This document shows positions 55,515-64,000 of a stretch of 64,000 nt of DNA, one piece after another. The position numbers were made by a program, and so were the translations under genes. The stretch is from Lates calcarifer (Eukaryota; Chordata; Actinopteri; Centropomidae): positions 27,296,378 to 27,360,377 of the forward strand of contig NC_066853.1 in assembly GCF_001640805.2 (NCBI RefSeq). Direction: 5' to 3'. The number at the start of each line of letters is the position of its first letter. Position 1 is the first letter of the stretch. A model generated the notes under the pieces. The model was not told the DNA's origin, did no database searches, and saw only the letters and a list, made by a program, of their open reading frames with translations.

Positions 55515-55690
55515 GGTCAGCTGTTGACTCTAAGTTGCTTGTAGGTGTGAATGTGAGCATCATCGGTTGTTTGTCTATGTGTCAGTCCGACTGACAAGTT
55601 TACCTGTCTAGGGTGTACCCTACTTCTTGCCCAGCTACGATGGGTTCTAGCACTTCCACGACCCTCAAGGTTAAATGAATATAACCAATG
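55515..55690 (+). repeat. SINE-like repeat (GGTGGCACGGTGG family), degraded 3' part
   Basis: GTTGACTCTAAGTTGCTTGT, AGGTGTGAATGTGAGCAT, GGTTGTTTGTCTATGTGTCA, CTGTCTAGGGTGTACCCTAC and CACGACCCTCAAGG are in the family order, forward orientation. The 5' half is missing. Confidence 0.7.
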
Positions 55691-56140
55691 GATGATAATA
55701 GGGCAAACATACATTTAAAAGGGGTAAACAAAACCTTGGGTCCACTACCATTCTAAAGCTATAATATTTTTCAACAAGCACTAACTGCATCATCTTTCAG
55801 ATTATTTTTGGCTGGTAATGTTGGTAAACTTGAACAGTGACTCACATCTTATTCCAAAAATACTACATTAAATATAACACCTCTACGCATCTACAGCATA
55901 TCTGGTTTAATAATAAGACATATATTAAATCTGTCCTGTCCCCAGCTTGTCTGTTGCTACCATCCACTGACAGCTCCACACTGAGGCTCTTCTTCCTGAA
56001 CCTGCTGTGAAACCAGCCTGAACACGTTTCTATCTGCTGCATGGAGCCGTACTTAACAGAAAACATAGCCCATTCCCTTGGGCGAGGGTCGGGAATGGGG
56101 GGGTTAGTAGGAAGGGTGCTGGGTGTTTACTGTTTGCAGA
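55691..56140. other. Unannotated intergenic sequence
   Basis: No gene or repeat recognised. Confidence 0.45.
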
Positions 56141-56400
56141 TGCCGACCCCGGCTGTGGAGAGACAAGATGAATTTGACAGCTAATGTAAAAATAACAGAC
56201 AATCATAAATCAAGGAAGCAGGCGTTGTGAGTCGATGATGAGAGTTAATCAATACAGGCCTGACTTTGCCATTGTGCGAAATGGCACTCCATTTATTACA
56301 GGGGGGACTTGGAGGAGAAACATTATTCATATTTGAGTATGCACATGCTGGTGGGAGAGAGGTAGAGCGAGTGTTGGAGGAGGAAACTGCTTAGTCATTG
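56141..56400. promoter_or_regulatory. Candidate conserved noncoding element
   Basis: Low-repeat block with TTTGACAGCTAATG (TALE-type TGACAG core), GACAATCATAAATCA, GAGAGTTAATCAATACAGGC and CCATTTATTACAGG. Site content suggests homeodomain/TALE input. Inference only. Confidence 0.35.
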
Positions 56401-56579
56401 CACTGCTGGTGCAAAAGGCCTGCATTTGCAGGACTTCAAAACACAAATGTCTACAGAGCAAGTCAGTGAGAGCTGCTCCATGTCAGTCTTCCTCTAAACA
56501 AGTACTGTGGAGCATTTCAGATAGGGTATTAAATGACCATTTTAAATACCTGCTGTAATACATCCAAGTGTTCCATAGC

Positions 56580-56960
56580 CAAATGCAGGGCTAATATCAG
56601 GATGACACTAATGATACTAATATGCTGATGATACTAAGATGTATCTCTGTAAAAACTAATGACCCTCCTCAAATTATCAAATTAGAGACCAGCTTGTCTG
56701 CCATGGAAATTTGCATGTCAAAAAATATCCTGCTCCTAAAGTCAAATAAATCTGGTGATGCTGGTCAGTGGTCTGGTCTGGTGTTCCTCTTCCTGAGGTT
56801 TTTTTCATTTATTTCTGTTAAAGTGTGTTTCTTGGAGCTTCTCCTTGTCCGATTGTCCTTGTCTAAGAACAGAGGGTCTTGTAATATTGTACAGATTGTT
56901 AAGCCCCTTGAGGGAAATTTGTGATACTGGGCTTTATAAATAAAATTTGACATAACATGA
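56580..56960 (+). mobile_element. Internally deleted L2-type LINE: RT fragment joined to 3' tail
   Basis: 56600-56755 translates in two frames to ADDT-like and KTNDPPQIIKLETSLSAMEI then KNILLLKSNKSGD, the segment from the YADD motif through 'LE..LS....WM..N.L.LN..K'. It then jumps to the 3' untranslated end: TTCCTGAGGTTTTTTTC, AAGCCCCTTGAGGGAAATTT, GTGATACTGGGCTTTATAAA, then AATAAAATTTGACATAACATG as the short-tandem-like tail. About 0.6-1 kb of RT C-terminus that should lie between is missing. The right end abuts mosaic block 2. Confidence 0.8.
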
Positions 56961-57014
56961 CATCATTAAAGGTCAGCACATCATCTTTTCCAGGTAACCA
57001 GGAAAGCAAATGGT
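56959..57014 (+). repeat. Mosaic block 2, second copy
   Basis: GACATCATTAAAGGTCAGCA, CATCATCTTTTC and CCAGGAAAGCAAATGGTA match 52840-52895 with a few differences. It begins inside the L2 tail's GACAT repeats. Confidence 0.75.
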
Positions 57015-58239
57015 AGAAGCTTTTGGACATTGAAAATAAATTTCTGTTTGGTTAATTTAATTGATCCAGTTTAGGAGAGAAGATTCAGGGTTAAGAAGTG
57101 TCAGCGTTCTCCTGATAGTTACCACCTTCAGTTCAGTTCAACTAGATCGTTACCACATCTTATTTTTAACTTACATGAGAAGCAACAGATGATGACAGAA
57201 TTTTACCTTCTGCATTGGCAGTCACTCAAAGTTACTATATTGTGAGGACCAATTCTATCAAAAAAATAAAAAAAGACATTGATCATAGATCATCTCATAC
57301 CCTAAATGAAAAAAAACAAACAAAAAAAACTGATCTACCAGCACTCCCTAATCCTCACTCAATGAGACTAACCTATGCAGAAAATGATTCACAGAACAGT
57401 TTTAATATTTCAATTTAATGGAATGATGCAACTTTATAAAACACTGCATTTAAATGCTATAGTGACTGCAAACGTGATATAACCTCAAAGGTGGAACAAG
57501 CTGATACAGAATATACATGACATACTGTTGCCATTAAATACACTTACATACTGTACTTGTGTCAGTGCTATGGCTAAAGTGTTATGGCATGACACTGAAC
57601 CACAAGCAAAAGTTTATGCAAGCGTTATAAGCCGCAATCTGTAATCAGCATCTACCATCAACTCCCACACTTGTCCCACATCTTAAACACCATATTTAGG
57701 ATATCTGGAGTAGTATTGCTCTTTTTAGACTGTTGAGGCAAATGCAGAGTTAGGAACAAGAGATTACAGACAGCTCTGTGACACACAGGCTGATTTGAGT
57801 GGCTGTGGCTGGCCTCCTCTGGGGAAATCGGGCCTTAGGAGTGGGGCCTCTGATTTACTCCAGGCCCTGGCATGTCTCACTGATGAGCTCCAGGCAGTCC
57901 AAGCCCCATGTGGGGATTGGCTCCGACCAATATGTTCCCTTCCACTCAAAAGGACAGATCTAATGTGCTAGAACCCAGACCCGACGCCCCCTCGACACCC
58001 CTCAGCAAAACCCCCTTCCACCTTCATTTAAGACTCTCTCTATCTCACCTGACTCTCCTGCTTTCCCATTGCTTCTTCTTCTTCATATCAGAGCCTCTCT
58101 ATCTGTCGCCACCTCTCTCAGCCACGCTCATATCAGGACCTCTTTTCCCATCTTCTCCTCTTCTCGCCTTTGCCTCTCTCTCATCCCTCTCTGCTGCTGC
58201 TTCCTGGTGCTGCAGTCATTTTTCCCCACCTGAGGCTCA
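57015..58239. other. Unannotated intergenic sequence
   Basis: 57770-57930 is GC-richer and may be conserved. 58000-58200 is pyrimidine-rich, which creates the 112-codon serine/leucine-rich open frame at 57908-58246. No gene recognised. Confidence 0.4.
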
Positions 58240-58480
58240 TTCCTAGGTCTCGGGGAATGTATGGCTTTATTTGTATGGCACCAGCATTTTATTGGATTCC
58301 TATTGCTTTGAAACAGAGGTACCACATTCCAAATTCATCAAGGGCCAATTTAATTCAAAATTCATGAAGTGGGCATCCGTCAAGGTGCCTGCTCCAATGT
58401 GCTTTGTGTGGTTTCAGGGTGCCTCCCATCTGCACAGGAGACCATCAGTAACTCCAGTCCCATTTCCGTCTCTGATTAGA
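58240..58480. promoter_or_regulatory. Candidate conserved noncoding element
   Basis: Low-repeat block with GGCTTTATTTGTATGGCACC, GCATTTTATTGGATTCC, CCAATTTAATTCAAAATTCATG and GGTGCCTGCTCCAATGTGC. Open on both strands without domains. Inference only. Confidence 0.3.
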
Positions 58481-59194
58481 AACTACTGGGTGGTTTCCTT
58501 TGGCTCCGTACTGTATTTCAACAAAAAAGACCTCATTGCTTCCTTCTGTTGGCCAAGGAACATCATCACACATGCCTGATAGACCAGTATCTCACAAAGT
58601 CTAACTCTTATTTAATGCAGTCAGTTATCAGCTGAGAGATGGCAATTTAAATTGACATGAAGATTTCATTTTCATCATGCCATCAGTAAAGCTGTGTTTT
58701 ACTTATTCTACTAGGAAAGGTGCTGCTTTTTGCACATTTTTATGAATGTGAATATGTAATGTATGGTCCTCTCCAATTCCATGCACACTCGCAATGATCC
58801 ATTATTGTGTTTAATGACCTGCCAAGATTTTGAGGTACAGTTCTTCACTCCCGTGCTGTAGCTTTTTTGTGTCTATATCCCCACACTACCATCAGAAACT
58901 GCCTGCTTACAAGGAGAGAGTGCTCGCTTGGGCAATTTATGGGACACTGATGGCTTCCTTGTGCAGTTTTAGGAAGCTAATATTTGGAGTTTTAATATGC
59001 ATTAAGAATTCCTGGAGGCTAGATGGCTGAGTCTGCTTCAAGGTACATGTTACAGCCTGCAATTTAAGACCCTAGTACAATACACTGTAGGGAAATCTGG
59101 TGAAGGCAACAAGGCTTTCCATCAAAAATGTGCATTGCAAGTCTGAATTACATAAAGCATCTTAATCATTACAAAAGGTTTACTGGTCTGTTTA
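58481..59194. other. Unannotated intergenic sequence
   Basis: No gene or repeat family recognised. Confidence 0.45.
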
Positions 59195-59201
59195 TTGTAA
59201 A

Positions 59202-59202
<1 letters not shown>

Positions 59203-59232
<30 letters not shown>

Positions 59233-59440
59233 CATGTCCACGAGTAGAGACTGCTTTTTGAGGGTTAAGGTTTTGGTTTAGGTTTAAGATTACAATTAAA
59301 TTAAGGTTAGGGTTAGGTAAAGGGTTATGGTTAGGCATTTAATTGTGATGGTTAAGGTTAGGGCAAGAGCCTAGAGAAGGCATTATGTCAATGGTTGTCC
59401 TGGGGGTAGTGAAACAAAACTGTGTGTGTGTTTCAGTAAA
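59203..59440 (+). repeat. TG-flanked GGTTAGGG-type dispersed repeat
   Basis: A TG run at 59203-59232, then CATGTCCACGAGTAGAGACT, imperfect GGTTAGGGTTAGG units (59270-59365), GGCATTATGTCAATGG, GTCCTGGGGG and TGTGTGTGTG. It corresponds, reversed, to 30236-30355. Not a true telomere array: the units are irregular and interspersed. Confidence 0.65.
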
Positions 59441-59980
59441 GTCAGTTAGTGACAGGATTACTGTGACTGGCTGGCTAAAACCTAATTTGATTATTATATT
59501 TTCAGAAAGACTTAAAAATACCTCCTCTTCTATGGTTTACAGAAGGTGAGTAATCTGAAATAATGCTACATAATGCTAAATGATGAGGATTATTATCAAT
59601 AAATATTTATCAAAGAAATTGTGTTGCATTGGATTCCTGCTGTCACTGTTGTGTATATTGTGTGTGCTCCATACCTGGTTAATATAGTCATCAGTAAATA
59701 AATCTGAAGGTGAATCCAAATTCCATGAAAAATAACAAATAGAGAAGCCACTTAACAAAATAAAATAAAATACTTTTGGTATCAGCAAAGGCTGTACTTC
59801 TTAGGTATCCCTGGCTCCTATAAATTATGTTTATATAACTGACTTTTGACCTACAGGTATTTGGCAAAACCCAAATTAAATGATCACAGACAGTGTATTT
59901 GTTTTCTGCCAAAATATCCAAGAGTTCAGTGCAAAATCCATTTGTAATGACAACAGCATTAATACACTTTTTATGGTAAT
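59441..59980. other. Unannotated AT-rich sequence
   Basis: No feature recognised. Confidence 0.5.
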
Positions 59981-59984
59981 GTTA

Positions 59985-60200
59985 AGGCTTAGGTTAGAGA
60001 GAGATCATGGTGTGGCTTTATACAGAAAAAGTGACTGTGACTTAGTGTTACCTAACATTAACCAAAGTGTTTTTGTTGTCTAACCCTAACCACAGACGGG
60101 GCAGTGGATGTGAATTCCAGTCTCTTGTGTGACAGTCATGCATGTTGCATGCCCACCATTCAGCCCAAGTGCCTCTGCTGCTGCTAATAAATGTTGCTTC
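59985..60200 (+). repeat. Probable dispersed repeat with TTAGGTTAG / CTAACCCTAACC phrases
   Basis: GTTAAGGCTTAGGTTAGAG at the left and GTCTAACCCTAACCACAGAC in the middle are arranged as short inverted telomere-like phrases, a style seen in old teleost repeats. Boundaries are not clear. Confidence 0.35.
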
Positions 60201-60599
60201 ACTGATTAAAAAATAAACTCTCCGTTGTTCATAATATCTGACATAATCATGAAACTGTGAAACAATCATTATATAGAAATACCACTCAATCTGTGAAAAC
60301 AGTGGTATAATGTCCTCTGTGGCTTTGGAGAAGCTCTATAAAGTCTGGAAAAATTAGCCTGATGATGTCATCAGAGTTAAATAAGGTATAAGATCTTTAT
60401 CTGTCAAAACAAAAAAGAGACAGTTATGTGATTGTCTGTTGTGTCAATTACATAACTTGTTCTTGTTCTTGTTCTGTCTTTTTTATTGTTGTGTTTGTTT
60501 CTTACATCCTGTTTCAAGTCTTATTTTACTGTTGTTTCTTTCATTTTCTGTTTTTGCCAGAGCACAAACAGAGAGATTTGGGTATGCCAGATTTGAATG
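60201..60599. other. Unannotated sequence with (TTGTTC)n
   Basis: TTGTTCTTGTTCTTGTTC near 60459. T-rich. No gene seen. Confidence 0.45.
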
Positions 60600-61080
60600 C
60601 AGTCCTGAGATGGGATGATTTACTATATTCTGATTTTGATACCCAGTCAAGAGCTTACATCACTCTTTCTCCTCCACCTCTCACCCAACCCTTGCTACCC
60701 ACAATCTCAACCGTCTCCCCTCATTCTGACCTTTGAAGACCATGCTGAAAATTTCACACAATCTCCCTGCACAGCAGTGGTTGCACCAGCACTGGGAGCC
60801 AATATGTTGCCATAATTGGGCCTGTAGTGGGGGCAGAGTCCAAGGCAATTAATCCTTTCCTCCTGTTGTTTGCACCCTGGTTGGCAGTGACAGCGGTGCA
60901 GCGTAATTGGACAGGAACACACTTGTCCCCTCCATTTTACATTAATATCCCTTCAACTCCAGACTCTAATGCCAACCAGGTTGAGAATCCCACTTCTGCC
61001 ACCAATATCCACTCAGTCTCTCTTTCCTGCTCTCCTACTCCCACCTGTCAACTGTCCTCCATCGCCACGCTGGGCTAATC
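60600..61080. promoter_or_regulatory. Candidate conserved noncoding element
   Basis: 60740-60930 is low-repeat and balanced (GAGCCAATATGTTGCCATAA, TTGGGCCTGTAGTGGGGGCA, GGCAATTAATCC, GCGTAATTGGACAGG). Inference only. Confidence 0.3.
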
Positions 61081-62119
61081 TACAGCCCAGATGAAGAGAT
61101 GTGTGTGGGGGGGTGGTATGTGTTGGTCCAGGCAAGGTCTTGGACTGTCAAAGTGCCTAAGCTGAAATTTAGATTTTGAACTGAGGTTTCTTTTTTCTCC
61201 TTTTCTGCAATGAGCAGACAGAAGCAGCACAACATCAGCAGAAAGAACCCATTTTTAGTACAAAACAAGACTTCTATGTATGGTTGGATTAAAGGCTTTT
61301 GAAGATTCTTACAAGACTGATGCAAACTATAAGCTTGGAATATTTTATGATGCGGCATTTCAAGACAGCTTACTTTACAGCTGTAAAATTAAAGGCCCTA
61401 AGTGTAAAATGTTTTCTTTGCACTCCTAAGTGATGGTATCAAAGAAGACTGTGGAGGACATAAATGCACTGTGCTAATCTTATCTGCTTTGCTTTGTGCC
61501 TGTAATCTGGGGACTAAAACTAGCTAAAAGTAGCACAAAGTTTTTGCCTCCTGGTATTGACATGCAATCTGTATCACCTATCTGGAAAACATGTCAGTGC
61601 AGGTGTAAATACTAACAGAAAACTTGCATCACAAACAAAATTGTAACATCAGGCTAGCCAATCTACCTCTTTCTGCTATACAAAATTGTCTGTCAAAAAA
61701 CTGCAGACAAACTCTTTCTCTGAAAAGGAAAAGTAAGTCCATGATAATGTGAGAAAATTAGTCCATACAGCAGCATCACTTCAAGAGACTTGAGGGGTCA
61801 GTGCGAGATAAAGGTCATGTACCCAACAGGGGTTGTAGGGTTACTAGTGGTGTTAATAAGCTTCTCGACTGTTAACCATCTTACAGTATGATTAGCCCAG
61901 TTAGTAAGGATACTGAAAATGATACATGCCTTTTGACTGTCTTAATCTGTCATGTGAAGTAGTGTCCCCCTGTCACAGGATGAATATGATCATGAGCTTT
62001 GAGCAGTTGCATAAAACATTTGACCCTCTAAACTTCTCTGAGTATATCATTTGAATGGTTATATGAGCCTCAGTGAGTATTTTTACATGCACATTAATAT
62101 CTTAGTAATTTTAGTTTTA
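61081..62119. other. Unannotated intergenic sequence
   Basis: No gene or repeat family recognised. Confidence 0.5.
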
Positions 62120-62500
62120 TATATATCTTTGTTAGGGTTAGGGTAATGAAGGTTTTGGGCTGCTCGGAGTGTCTTCTTAGCTTGGGAAACCCAGAACTGA
62201 CATCTGCGTCAGCAATGGTTGGGATGAGCAGCTTTCCCCATGGTGAACTTTGGGTGGACTGCTCCCGGAGCCCCGCCTGGTTTCCTGGCAATGGTTCTGC
62301 TGGTGTGTCTCAGTTGTTCAGTGTCTGGATGTCAAAGGCTGTCTTTCGGCACTCCAATGCTCTTGATCAGGCATTCTGTGATAGCAGCTTGTATGTTTTT
62401 CATGCAGGTTGATGGCAGGATTAGTGTCCCCTAATAACTTTAGAGAAACTCTGCACTGGATTAAATAGCACAGAAATCTTTATCAAAGAGATAAACAGGG
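62120..62500. other. GC-richer orphan block
   Basis: Open on both strands (65 codons minus, 88 codons plus) with CpG-containing phrases such as GCTGCTCGGAGTGTC, CTGCGTCAGC and CTCCCGGAGCCCCGCC. It could be an old transposon or a decayed exon. No family recognised. Confidence 0.3.
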
Positions 62501-62953
62501 AGGAGAACCACAGTCATGGTCGGTAGTTCTCTTAGAGTACACACACACACATACACCAGGCCATAATTTTTAGTGACCTTACTTTTACCATAATGCAGTC
62601 TCTGGTGCATGGTGCATGGTCTGTTTACCCACTTTATCTCCCACTATGAACTCCTTAATAGCCTGATCACAGATGCTAGGTTTGATGTTGCCACAATGAT
62701 TCTAAAGCATCTGGATTTCTGATCATCGGGCATCATAGAGGTTCATCTCTCCCTTTTAGTTTAGTTTAGTTTTAGCAATTTTGCAGACTACTTCTACTTT
62801 TACTGACAGACAGTTTAGTTGATGAAGTTCCTGTGAGCTTGTGTTCACTGGCCACAGTATGTAGGTTTCTACTGAAAAACCACACAAACATAAGGATTCC
62901 ACATTTCTGACACCTGGATATATTAGTATAACTCAGGTCACCATAACTATGCC

Positions 62954-62956
<3 letters not shown>
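62501..62956. other. Unannotated intergenic sequence
   Basis: Short CA run at 62540-62552. Nothing else recognised. Confidence 0.5.

Positions 62957-63001
<45 letters not shown>
62957..63001 (+). repeat. (TA)n microsatellite
   Basis: About 20 TA units directly abutting the Tc1-like fragment. Confidence 0.95.
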
Positions 63002-63002
<1 letters not shown>

Positions 63003-63432
63003 AAACCATGGGTCCTTCATTCATCTGGATGTTACTTTGACACGTTCCACCCACCTAAACATTGTTTTAGACCAAGCACACACTCCCAATGGCAACAGTA
63101 AACCCAACGCCAGCTGCCTCCCCCAGCAGGATAATGTTCCCACCACACCACAAAACCTGCTCAGAAATGTCTCCAGGAACACGACAAAGAGTGCAAGGTC
63201 TTGACCTGGCCTCCAGACTCCCCAGATACCAATCTGATCCAGCATCTACGGAATGATCCAGAACAAGTCAGATCCATGGAAGCCCCTTCCTGCAACCCTC
63301 AGGATTCAAAGGAACTGCTGCCGATGTCCCAGTGCCAGATACCACAGGAGATCTACAGAGATCCCATGTTCAAGCCCCAACAGGTCAGAGCTGTTTTGGC
63401 AGTATTAGGGGGACATAGACAGTATTAGTCAG
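63002..63432 (+). pseudogene. Tc1-like transposase C-terminal fragment, forward copy
   Basis: Pieces in changing frames: QQDN-like QQDNVPTTPQ near 63125-63150, then LTWPPDSPDTNLIQHLRND from about 63201, QVRSMEAPSCNPQDSKELLP, QCQIPQEIYRDPM and QVRAVLAVLGGHRQY, with stop at 63426-63428. This is the end of the catalytic domain and the C-terminus of a teleost Tc1-like transposase: the second catalytic Asp lies in QDN and the third acidic residue (E in PIEHLW) is replaced by Q in LIQHLR. The N-terminal two thirds are missing and a frameshift separates the first two blocks. Dead. Confidence 0.85.
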
Positions 63433-63660
63433 GTCCCACATGTACTGAATCAGATTGGGAGCTGGGGAGTTTGGAGACCAGGTCAATACCTTTATCATGT
63501 TCCTCAAGGCATTTCTGAGCAGTTTTTGTGGTGTGGTGGGAACCCTGACATTGGGGAGTGTTGTTGCCATTGGAGGGGTGTGTGCTTGGTTTGTGACAAT
63601 ATTTAGGTGGGTGGTACGTGATCAAGTAATGTCCAGATGAATGTCAGGACCCGAGGTTTT
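63425..63660 (-). pseudogene. Tc1-like transposase fragment, inverted copy
   Basis: The reverse complement matches 63002-63258: shared TTCATCTGGA, ACCACCCACCTAAA, ACCAAGCACACAC, TTCCCACCACACCACAAAA, CTGCTCAGAAATG and CCCAATCTGAT, with an indel of about 20 bp removing the QQDN-coding stretch. On the minus strand it encodes NALRNMIKVLTW and SPNSPAPNLIQYM. It is the same part of the transposase as the forward copy and ends abruptly next to that copy's stop codon. Confidence 0.85.
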
Positions 63661-63727
63661 TCAGCAGAACATTATTATATATATGTTGTTATAATGAGAT
63701 GATCGATTTTATTCACTTCATCCACCA

Positions 63728-63757
63728 CTGGTCATAATGTTACGGCTGATCGGTGTA
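63728..63757 (+). mobile_element. 3' terminus of the Tc1-like element
   Basis: TGGTCATAATGTTACGGCTG then ATCGGTGTAT is the terminal sequence that in this teleost Tc1-like family directly follows the transposase stop codon. Here it is displaced about 300 bp from the stop at 63428, consistent with insertion of the inverted copy between them. Confidence 0.75.
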
Positions 63758-63781
63758 TATATATATATATATATATATATA
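63755..63781 (+). repeat. (TA)n microsatellite
   Basis: About 13 TA units at the Tc1-like terminus, probably grown from its TA target site. Confidence 0.9.
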
Positions 63782-64000
63782 ACACATTTGTAATTGTAGC
63801 AATTGTTTTTTTCTCTTTTCTCAAGACTCTTCTTTTTTGTGATATATTGGAGGGGGCTGAAATCTCTGACTTAAATTATCCATTGTATGTAAGAGGGCAA
63901 TATGTCTCTATACTAACTTCTCTCAACCTCAAACCTTTTAAATGGCATCATCTCCTTCCTCTCCTCCCTCTAATCCCCCAAATTCTTATATTATTTTTCT
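63782..64000. other. Unannotated T-rich sequence to the window end
   Basis: Pyrimidine-rich. No feature recognised. Confidence 0.5.

Noticed and set aside
57908..58246. 112-codon plus-strand open frame rich in Ser and Leu
   Set aside because: Product of a pyrimidine-rich stretch. The repeated Ser-Leu-Ser pattern is compositional.
59270..59365. Possible interstitial telomere array
   Set aside because: TTAGGG-like units are irregular and embedded in a dispersed repeat with defined flanks.
1..64000. CRISPR arrays, tRNA/rRNA genes, operons or phage-like modules
   Set aside because: Tandem repeats here are simple microsatellites without regular spacers. No ribosome-binding-site-plus-ORF organisation or rRNA core motifs were seen. 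The window is eukaryotic intergenic DNA.

Overview
The window reads as intergenic DNA from a ray-finned (teleost) fish. The reasons are long CA/TG, TA and TC microsatellites every few kilobases, AT-rich unique sequence with no sustained codon structure, and a repeat complement typical of teleosts: Tc1-like and mariner DNA transposons, hAT and piggyBac-type non-autonomous elements, L2/CR1-type LINE fragments, tRNA-derived SINEs and a Ty3/Gypsy retrotransposon remnant. I see no intact protein-coding host gene and no rRNA, tRNA gene, CRISPR array or prokaryotic operon. All recognisable protein similarity belongs to dead mobile elements, plus one degraded fragment of a teleost gene family. Family assignments are from memory of the families, not from a search.

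Layout. 0-3.4 kb: a Ty3/Gypsy remnant with LTR-like sequence at both ends and an integrase gene split by about 1.9 kb of foreign DNA, which itself looks like the 3' end of a retroposed or degraded teleost gene. 3.4-10.4 kb: microsatellite-rich intergenic DNA with a few candidate conserved noncoding blocks. 10.4-16 kb: old SINE/LINE pieces, a 118-bp segment copied 2.7 kb downstream into the middle of a repeat, a Tc1-like fragment, and a possible small spliced noncoding transcript (13.8-14.8 kb). 16-26.3 kb: mostly unannotatable, with a SINE (20.5 kb) and a reversed Tc1-like transposase fragment (21.5-22.0 kb). 26.4-29.5 kb: an internally deleted mariner, a piggyBac-like end, a LINE fragment, and a palindromic element split by a SINE-like insertion. 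30-41 kb: dispersed repeats, a LINE RT fragment, a 176-bp piggyBac-type MITE, a SINE-like insertion with target duplication, several candidate regulatory blocks and possible exons near 40.2 and 40.9 kb. 41.65-42.65 kb: a complete non-autonomous hAT element with a perfect 8-bp target-site duplication. 43-51 kb: candidate regulatory sequence, a second SINE, and two small open frames I could not identify. 51.4-57 kb: a mosaic of local duplications, including two near-identical copies of a dead L2-type LINE segment. 57-64 kb: more intergenic DNA, ending in a Tc1-like element with a second copy nested in inverted orientation.

The combination of no genes with many moderately GC, homeodomain-site-rich islands is what one sees in a regulatory gene desert near a developmental gene. 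That reading is inference and needs cross-species alignment. I found no evidence for a previously undescribed biological system. The most informative items are structural: the templated 118-bp insertion, the hAT with exact target duplication, the inverted Tc1 pair, and the duplicated LINE segments that share the same inactivating lesions.
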